A DNA stretch of 32,978 nucleotides from a virus. Both the position numbers and the translations under genes were made by a program. Under the pieces are notes generated by a model. That model did not search any database. It was not told where the DNA came from and worked only from the letters and a program-made list of their open reading frames with translations. Below, piece after piece: positions 28,346 through 32,978 of this stretch. Where the stretch lies: IMG/VR virus record IMGVR_UViG_3300007352_000036, positions 1-32,978 of that record, one strand, 5' to 3'. Within the stretch, counting starts at the first letter, position 1; each line of letters opens with the position of its first letter.

Positions 28346-29763
28346 TCCGTAACTCCTTTCGATAGATGATTATTGACGGTTAAGAATTTGCCAACATTTC
28401 TGGCGGCCACAAACCCTGAACTGGTTTGGACACCGTCTGTGCGCTCGGACGCCGTTTGGACGGGTTTGGACGCCCAGGGCGTTTGGACAAAAAACCAGGC
28501 ATTATTGGCGTTCGCCCGCTTCTCGATCAACCCGCGGCTCGCCCAGTCATCCCGAATTCGCCGCGCCGCCCGCTCGTTCATGCCGTAGACCTCCTGGATG
28601 CCCGACAGATCTGCCCTACCCTCGAACTGCTCAACCATCTGTCCGATCTTCACTTTCTCCGCCTCGCTCACCTGCGGACCCTTAGCCTGGTCGCCGCTTC
28701 CGAGCGCATCCTTTGCTACCAGGTACGTCTGCACCAGTCCTGATGGCATCATTGCTCGCCCTGGATAAATCAGCCGCTCCGCGCCGCGTCGCCCGATCAC
28801 GACATCCGACGTGCTTGGGCGTTCCACACGGAAACACAACCTCGTTCGCATCTGCTCACGCACAGGTCCAACAATATCCTTGCTGAAATCCTGCCCAGCC
28901 AAAACCAGGCGGATTCCAAACTTCAACCCGCGCCACGCGATCTGCGTTGCCATCTTGGCGAACTCACTGTTCGGCCCGCCCAGTGCAAGCACGATGCTCG
29001 AAAATTCATCCATCATCACCATCACAGGCGGGAGCGGCTCGCTTGCTTTCTCGTTGTACTCGCTCAAATTATCTGGATGCCAGTTCGCTTCCTCGAACAA
29101 ACGCACACGCCTTTTTAACTCGCCAACTGCCATCTTGATCAAGTTGGCAAATCCCTCCTCATTGTTGACGATCGGCATCATCAGGCTCTGGTCGCCCTTC
29201 ATGCGGCTGAACGTTCGCCCATCCACATCGCCCAACAAAAACCGATGTCCCTCGGCCAGCGCCTGAAGCAAGAGTAGACGCAGGAACGTGGACTTGCCAA
29301 ATTGCGTTTCACTCGCCACCAGCACATGCCCCAACTGATCCCACGTCATATTCAGCGGACGTCCGTTCGAGCGCATCCCGATCTGCACCACGCCCTTGCG
29401 TACGCCAGGGAAAAGGATCTCCTTCGGCAGCGCAGGCCGATCAGAAAGCAACACTGCATAACGGAAGCCCGTTGTATTGCTGATAAAAACATCCCGTCCT
29501 CGCAGACTTGTGCTCAATGCGTGCAACGCAGTCACCCACGGCTGGTAACTCTGCACGCGCAGGTCATCCACCACCGCAAATAACAGCGCCTCGCCTTCGT
29601 TGGTCTCTGTCAACACCCAGCGCTCGATCAGGCTCGGGTCCGTGCCGCGTAAAGACTTCAGCACTTCCAAAATGATCTCAGCCGCTGTCTGTGCCGCTGG
29701 AACATAGCGACTTGACGCACGCACGGGAACCTTGCTCAAGGAAGAAGCCATATTTGCGATCAT
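28342..29763 (-). CDS. FtsK/SpoIIIE-HerA-like DNA translocase with winged helix
   Basis: 473 aa. ATG 29763 with GGAGG four bases upstream. The ATPase core has Walker A GHVLVASETQFGKSTFLRLL (K157, S158, T159), Walker B PPVMVMMDEFSSIVLAL (D252, E253) and the FtsK-type strand IRLVLAGQDFSKDI. The C-terminal GIQEVYGMNERAARRIRDDW, then ASRGLIEKR is a winged helix, likely DNA-binding. The protein is soluble, without membrane segments. Such motors move double-stranded DNA during division, conjugation or plasmid transfer. It neighbours a ParM-like protein and a lipoprotein with a membrane segment. Confidence 0.8.
   Translation of the reverse strand: MIANMASSLSKVPVRASSRYVPAAQTAAEIILEVLKSLRGTDPSLIERWVLTETNEGEALLFAVVDDLRVQSYQPWVTALHALSTSLRGRDVFISNTTGFRYAVLLSDRPALPKEILFPGVRKGVVQIGMRSNGRPLNMTWDQLGHVLVASETQFGKSTFLRLLLLQALAEGHRFLLGDVDGRTFSRMKGDQSLMMPIVNNEEGFANLIKMAVGELKRRVRLFEEANWHPDNLSEYNEKASEPLPPVMVMMDEFSSIVLALGGPNSEFAKMATQIAWRGLKFGIRLVLAGQDFSKDIVGPVREQMRTRLCFRVERPSTSDVVIGRRGAERLIYPGRAMMPSGLVQTYLVAKDALGSGDQAKGPQVSEAEKVKIGQMVEQFEGRADLSGIQEVYGMNERAARRIRDDWASRGLIEKRANANNAWFFVQTPWASKPVQTASERTDGVQTSSGFVAARNVGKFLTVNNHLSKGVTE
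28424..28488. repeat. Four GTTTGGAC repeats just upstream of the ParM-like gene
   Basis: Copies at 28424, 28454, 28464 and 28481, all in the same orientation (spacing 30, 10 and 17 bases). They lie inside the 3' end of the translocase gene, 79-143 bases ahead of the ParM-like start. Candidate centromere (parC-like) or operator. Confidence 0.45.
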
Positions 29764-30791
29764 CGCGCCTCCTTATCGTCTGCCTGGCGGGTCACATCCT
29801 CCACCCATTCCTTCACCACCTCGGCGTCCACGATCTCGATCCTTGGTTTATCCTGTTGAACATTTCCAAAAACATTGTTGTAAAGACTTGTAGACATCTG
29901 CGGCGGCACATTCGCAGGAAGAGCCTTCAATGCCTGCACACCCTGCGCCCTGCGTGTCACTTCTGACTGCTCTTTTGGATCGACATGCTCAGCGCCAACT
30001 TCCAACAACATAAGCGGCCGCGCCATCAACTGTGGCTTGAATGCCTTCTTGTTATCCATAATGACCGCATCAGTCTCGCCAGTCTCATCATTCTTGATCT
30101 CCCGCACCCGCGAGCGGCGGATCACATACATCGAAACCAATGCAGTCATGGCAAGCGAGATCAGAAATGGGATCAACCATTCCAGCGTATTCTTATCGCT
30201 CTGTTGTTTCACTTCCAGGTTGCTCAACTCGACCTCGTTCGTTGCCAGCGCCTGCTCGACTGCAACCGCCTGTTGTGTCCACTGATCGTGAATCGGAAGC
30301 ACCTGCAGGGTTGCCGCGTTCCACGTCGCCACCATCTGCGCCGTGGCAGTCCCGATCACATTCTGTCTTCCCTGCTCTGCGGTCGCCTCCAAATCCCGCC
30401 GCGCCTGTTCGGTCGCCGCTTCATCACGTTTGCGTTGTTCCGTTGCCGCCGCGTCATCCCGTTTCTGCTGTTCTGTCGCCGCCGCATCCTGGCGGTTCCG
30501 TGCATCGGTCGCCTGCGCATCCTTGCGCGCCTGCTCGGTAACTCCAAGCGCCGCCTGCGTGTTCTGCACATTCTGCGTCACCCAGATCACCTGGGCGGTT
30601 GCAGTGAACTGCACATTCACGGCCATCTGCGTCGCCTCGGCATCCACCTTCTGCGCCATCATCGTCATCGCAATCTCCGCAGGGTTGGCAGGAATAGGCG
30701 TGGGGATCGGCGCGGGCTCATCCCCGCATCCCGCCAACAAAATGGCCGCAAACGGCAAAGCCAAAACCAAAAGAATGATTGTTCGTTTCAT
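29760..30791 (-). CDS. Coiled-coil lipoprotein with a membrane segment
   Basis: 343 aa. ATG 30791 has GGAGAG upstream. The signal peptide ends in a lipobox LLAGC (C22). Residues ~50-150 are a long Ala/Gln/Thr-rich coiled coil with ten-residue-type repeats (DAAATEQQKR, DDAAATEQRKR, DEAATEQARR). Residues 204-224 are a membrane segment (EWLIPFLISLAMTALVSMYV), followed by a ~115-residue cytoplasmic-type tail. It would sit as an envelope rod anchored at both ends. The next gene downstream is the DNA translocase, and they overlap by four bases. A role anchoring DNA transport or segregation at the envelope is an inference. Confidence 0.7.
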   Translation of the reverse strand: MKRTIILLVLALPFAAILLAGCGDEPAPIPTPIPANPAEIAMTMMAQKVDAEATQMAVNVQFTATAQVIWVTQNVQNTQAALGVTEQARKDAQATDARNRQDAAATEQQKRDDAAATEQRKRDEAATEQARRDLEATAEQGRQNVIGTATAQMVATWNAATLQVLPIHDQWTQQAVAVEQALATNEVELSNLEVKQQSDKNTLEWLIPFLISLAMTALVSMYVIRRSRVREIKNDETGETDAVIMDNKKAFKPQLMARPLMLLEVGAEHVDPKEQSEVTRRAQGVQALKALPANVPPQMSTSLYNNVFGNVQQDKPRIEIVDAEVVKEWVEDVTRQADDKEAR

Positions 30792-30799
30792 GGTCTCTC

Positions 30800-31141
30800 C
30801 TAAAATCTCAGATCCAGCGGCGCATCATTATTAGGATCCTGATTGTTGGGGCGGACCTGAGTGTCCGCCCTGGGACTCTGTCCCGCCAACTGCGCCAATG
30901 CGGTCAAGACCCGCGCCACCGTCATCCTCGGCTCCTTCACAGTAGCCTGGACAGGCAGACGAGTCGCGCGTCCACTTCTCCAGCGAGCGTTCGGCCCACT
31001 CGCCCATCGTCCAGTGCGAATAAACTTCTTCACAGGCCGAAACCATCGGCGGCCATGCTTCATTGCCAGCGTCAACAGTGCCATGATCAGCGCACTCAGA
31101 GCAAACCGCAACACAGCCATGATCAATTCATCGAATTTCAT
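30800..31141 (-). CDS. Small membrane-anchored protein (113 aa)
   Basis: ATG 31141 with GGAG eight bases upstream. The longer frame upstream has no ribosome signal. An N-terminal membrane segment (FDELIMAVLRFALSALIMAL, then LTLAM) is followed by a basic region (KHGRRWFRPVKKFIRTGRWA). Residues ~90-98 are translated from a palindrome (30848-30870). Encoded just ahead of the lipoprotein and translocase. No family recognised. Confidence 0.6.
   Translation of the reverse strand: MKFDELIMAVLRFALSALIMALLTLAMKHGRRWFRPVKKFIRTGRWASGPNARWRSGRATRLPVQATVKEPRMTVARVLTALAQLAGQSPRADTQVRPNNQDPNNDAPLDLRF
30848..30870. repeat. Short palindrome GGGGCGGAC...GTCCGCCC
   Basis: Arms GGGCGGAC/GTCCGCCC around CTGAGT, inside the C-terminal part of a membrane-protein gene. 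Similar in core to the palindrome at 20793-20813. Confidence 0.5.
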
Positions 31142-31206
31142 TTCATCAACTCCAATGCCAATCCAACCACGCACCATCTGCTACAGCATTACCAGCTCCA
31201 AACATG

Positions 31207-31335
31207 TCAAACCTTCCTTTTCTTCAAATCATCCAGCGCCTTCCACCGCACCTCATCCGCCGCCCCCCCCAACGCCAGCGCGCACCCGATCCACAAAACC
31301 ATGCCGATCACGCAAAGCAAACCGATCCATTCCAT
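31207..31335 (-). CDS. 42-residue single-span membrane protein
   Basis: Too short for standard calling. ATG 31335 has AAGGAAGG just upstream. The product starts MEWIGLLCVIGMVLWIGCAL, followed by a Gly/Ala stretch, and ends in a basic helix (DDLKKRKV). It is a typical small N-in single-span protein. A 19-codon frame follows (31146-31205) with a start two bases after the stop. Near the envelope and DNA-translocation genes, it could be a partner of the lipoprotein or an early lysis regulator. Confidence 0.6.
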   Translation of the reverse strand: MEWIGLLCVIGMVLWIGCALALGGAADEVRWKALDDLKKRKV

Positions 31336-31352
31336 CTCAACCTTCCTTTCCG

Positions 31353-31687
31353 ATGAACCAAATGAACTTGGATGAACTTGGCGTTCCGCCCAAGGACCAG
31401 CCGCCCAAACCTTCTTTTAGACCCATAACAAATGAAAGCCGAAAGCAACCTGTAAGTACATCGAAGTTCATTAAGTTCATTAAGATATAGAATAATCGTT
31501 CTAAAATAGCCTTCCAATGAACCAAATGAACCTCGATGAACCACTTTTTGGGGGCGGCAACTACATTTGTTTTGTAACCAGCCGCCCAAAACGCACACTT
31601 ACGCGCAATAAACGCCATTTTTCCCGCGACAAAACAAAGTGAATCGCAGGATGCGAAAACATGTTCATTAATGTTCATTTGGTTCAT
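31353..31687. repeat. Four clusters of triple ATGAAC repeats (iteron-like)
   Basis: Each cluster has three ATGAAC units spaced 9 then 10 bases: 31353-31377 (+), 31456-31480 (reverse, one unit degenerate ATGTAC), 31517-31541 (+) and 31663-31687 (reverse). Alternating orientation over 335 bases of otherwise non-coding sequence between the replication ATPase and the next gene. The last cluster overlaps the ATPase stop. Confidence 0.75.
31489..31517 (-). promoter_or_regulatory. Possible promoter with overlapping operator
   Basis: On the minus strand -35 TTGGAA (31512-31517) and -10 TATTCT (31489-31494) are 17 bases apart, each with four of six consensus bases. The -10 overlaps AGAACGATTATTCT (31489-31502), which resembles the LexA-type palindrome at 22406-22419. 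The -35 overlaps ATGAAC cluster 3, and the predicted start lies at cluster 2. Confidence 0.35.
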
Positions 31688-32919
31688 TAATCCACCTCCT
31701 CATCGAACATCGCACCCTGTTCAAGATTTTCTGGTCGAGTAGGCGCGGCGTTTTTCGCCATATCGAGACCAGCGTCATCATCCCTCATCGCCGCCCGCAA
31801 CGCATCTGTCAACCCATAGCGGATCTTCGCCACTTCCAACTTGTCCTCGTCGAACACGATCACAAAACCTTTCCCCATACGATGGCTTGGAAGCATCAGC
31901 GTATCCTCGCAAATACTCCCCGCTGTTTTGGTCGTCAGGCTCTTGCCGCGCCGCTTCGCCTTTTGTTCCTCCTCGGCGTTCTCCTCCCCATCGCCCAGGT
32001 TCATCTCATCCATGACCTCGTTTGCCACCACCGCAATGTCACGCGTGAAAGCGTATTTCGCCATTCCGAATCCATTCAACTCGCCCATGTACAAATACTT
32101 GGAATACTTCTCGTTTTCCAGGATGGCGATCACCGCATCCAGCACACGTGCATCCAATCCCTGAGATCGCTTCATCACACTATGGTGATACAGTGACCGC
32201 GCGAACATCTCGATGTCCTTCAACATGGATTCATCGTCTTTTGCAATATATTTCAACGGCCTGATCACCTCATTGTGGCGGGTGCTGATCGTGTAATCGG
32301 TCAAATCCTCATTGATGCTGAATTCGTCCACTTGCCATTTTTCCAAACGCCAGCGCAGGAGTTTATTCACCACCGTCTGCCGTTCTGTATAAAACCTCGG
32401 TGGCAATTCCTGGGGGATTCCCTTTTTCTTCAATTCCAGCGGTGAATGCTGTGACATTTCAAAGGTCACACATCGATTCTCCGTTGCATCGTCCTTGAAA
32501 CGGCCATACATCGTGATGATCTTGGGACCGTACACATACGCCATCTCGGAACGTTGCCGCCTCGTCCCATCAGGCATCATTACCTCCACCATCTTCCAGA
32601 CTTTGCCCGTTTTCTTTTTATATCCCACGTTCAATAGCACGCCGCGGTCGTCGAACTTATCGCTGATGTCCATCTCGTCCATGAACAGCACCCCGCGAAA
32701 CGTGTCAATCGCGTCCTTGTAGGATGCAGTCGTGCTGATGCCCGTCGAGATGATCAGCCGATAGCACAAATAACCAATGCGGAGCATCACCTCCGTCTTG
32801 CCCGTGTCCGTCCCGCCCCGCGCCCGCAGGTATGGGATCGCTGGAAAACAATCGTAGAGATAGGTCAACATCACGTAATACGATGCCAGCCTGTACTGCA
32901 ACGGATTGTCGAAGAGCAC
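31687..32919 (-). CDS. AAA+/SF3-like replication ATPase, truncated at the contig end
   Basis: 410 codons visible. The apparent GTG start at 32919 is only the last codon before adapter sequence, so the N-terminus is missing. Walker A is ARGGTDTGKTEVML with the conserved GKT. Walker B is GVLFMDEMDISD. A sensor-type block follows (VYGPKIITMYGRFKDDATEN, then RCVTFEM). The C-terminus has a winged-helix-like segment (GKGFVIVFDEDKLEVAKIRY). Family B copy 2 (31732-31771) encodes GLDMAKNAAPTRP near the end. Most similar in pattern to helicase/primase-type ATPases of phages and plasmids. It is followed by the ATGAAC iterons, which fits a replication module. Confidence 0.6.
   Translation of the reverse strand: MLFDNPLQYRLASYYVMLTYLYDCFPAIPYLRARGGTDTGKTEVMLRIGYLCYRLIISTGISTTASYKDAIDTFRGVLFMDEMDISDKFDDRGVLLNVGYKKKTGKVWKMVEVMMPDGTRRQRSEMAYVYGPKIITMYGRFKDDATENRCVTFEMSQHSPLELKKKGIPQELPPRFYTERQTVVNKLLRWRLEKWQVDEFSINEDLTDYTISTRHNEVIRPLKYIAKDDESMLKDIEMFARSLYHHSVMKRSQGLDARVLDAVIAILENEKYSKYLYMGELNGFGMAKYAFTRDIAVVANEVMDEMNLGDGEENAEEEQKAKRRGKSLTTKTAGSICEDTLMLPSHRMGKGFVIVFDEDKLEVAKIRYGLTDALRAAMRDDDAGLDMAKNAAPTRPENLEQGAMFDEEVD
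31732..31771 (+). repeat. Family B palindrome, copy 2, inside the ATPase gene
   Basis: Arms TGGTCGAGTAGGC and GCCATATCGAGACCA. It is read in the same frame as copy 1 (14758-14791), giving GLD...TRP in both proteins. Confidence 0.75.
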
Positions 32920-32920
32920 A

Positions 32921-32978
32921 AGATCGGAAGAGCGTCGTGTAGGGAAAGAGTGTAGATCTCGGTGGTCGCCGTATCATT
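32921..32978. other. Illumina TruSeq universal adapter (sequencing artefact)
   Basis: The last 58 bases start AGATCGGAAGAGCGTCGTGT and end GGTGGTCGCCGTATCATT, the exact reverse complement of the full-length TruSeq universal adapter. They are not biological. The minus-strand frame beginning MIRRPPRSTLFPYTTLFRS is a well-known adapter artefact in protein databases. Confidence 0.97.

Noticed and set aside
26504-28369. 621-residue plus-strand frame (and other long plus-strand frames such as 2186-3760 and 19386-20636)
   Set aside because: They mirror well-supported minus-strand genes, are Arg/His/Pro-rich and have no recognisable domain, as expected for antisense shadows in GC-rich DNA.
31146-31205. 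19-residue minus-strand frame between the two small membrane genes
   Set aside because: Coupled starts are suggestive, but it is too short and has no independent support.
31337-31687. 116-residue minus-strand frame beginning MNQMNINEH, and a 96-residue frame at 31308-31598
   Set aside because: The repeated peptides come from the ATGAAC repeats, which also occur in the reverse orientation. Base composition is non-coding, and the region is better explained as regulatory.
32705-32977. Minus-strand frame starting MIRRPPRSTLFPYTTLFRS
   Set aside because: It is the translation of an Illumina adapter fused to an out-of-frame part of the ATPase gene, a known database artefact.
1-32978. CRISPR arrays and tRNA genes
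   Set aside because: Looked for and not found. The repeats present are palindromic elements without regular unique spacers, and no cloverleaf with a GTTCGA-type loop was seen.

Overview
The window is most likely the structural half, plus part of the replication and maintenance half, of a tailed phage (siphovirus-type) from a Chloroflexota host. The host guess (Anaerolineae-like) is an inference. It rests on dense short palindromic repeats of a kind I associate with those genomes, on moderately GC-rich codon use, and on the gene styles. The record is an assembled contig and not a clean genome end. The last 58 bases are an Illumina adapter, and the first ~263 bases encode the C-terminal ATPase part of a sensor histidine kinase on the opposite strand to everything else.

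All phage genes lie on the minus strand, so they read from high to low coordinates. From right to left: (1) a truncated AAA+/SF3-like replication ATPase (31687-32919); (2) a 351-base non-coding region with four clusters of a triple ATGAAC repeat and a possible promoter/operator; (3) two small membrane proteins, a coiled-coil lipoprotein, an FtsK/HerA-like DNA translocase, a ParM-like actin and a small ParR-like protein, which resembles a plasmid maintenance module and suggests a phage-plasmid lifestyle; (4) a run of small genes, many with zinc ribbons, plus an ASCH-domain protein and a stand-alone family X polymerase-like nucleotidyltransferase (22426-27022); (5) a promoter with a LexA-type operator and a structured 5' leader ahead of two small basic proteins (21465-22192); (6) a rho-independent terminator near 21.3 kb.

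The late operon follows: holin-like proteins, GH25 endolysin, a frameshifted gene, small and large terminase, portal, head morphogenesis protein, protease-scaffold fusion, decoration protein, major capsid, connectors, tail terminator, tail tube, tail assembly chaperones with a programmed -1 frameshift, tape measure, tail tip protein, two fibres, and a secreted HExxH metallopeptidase between the fibres. Most neighbours overlap by 1-4 bases (ATGA or TGATG), so they are probably translationally coupled.

The most unusual features are non-coding. Seventeen copies of one palindromic, G-tract-bearing element (family A) all point the same way. They either fill the gaps between genes or are read in frame as proline-rich inserts. 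A two-hairpin motif occurs twice, and every one of its stem differences preserves pairing. A leader RNA can mask or release a ribosome binding site through two mutually exclusive 11-12 bp helices. No integrase, tRNA or CRISPR array was found.
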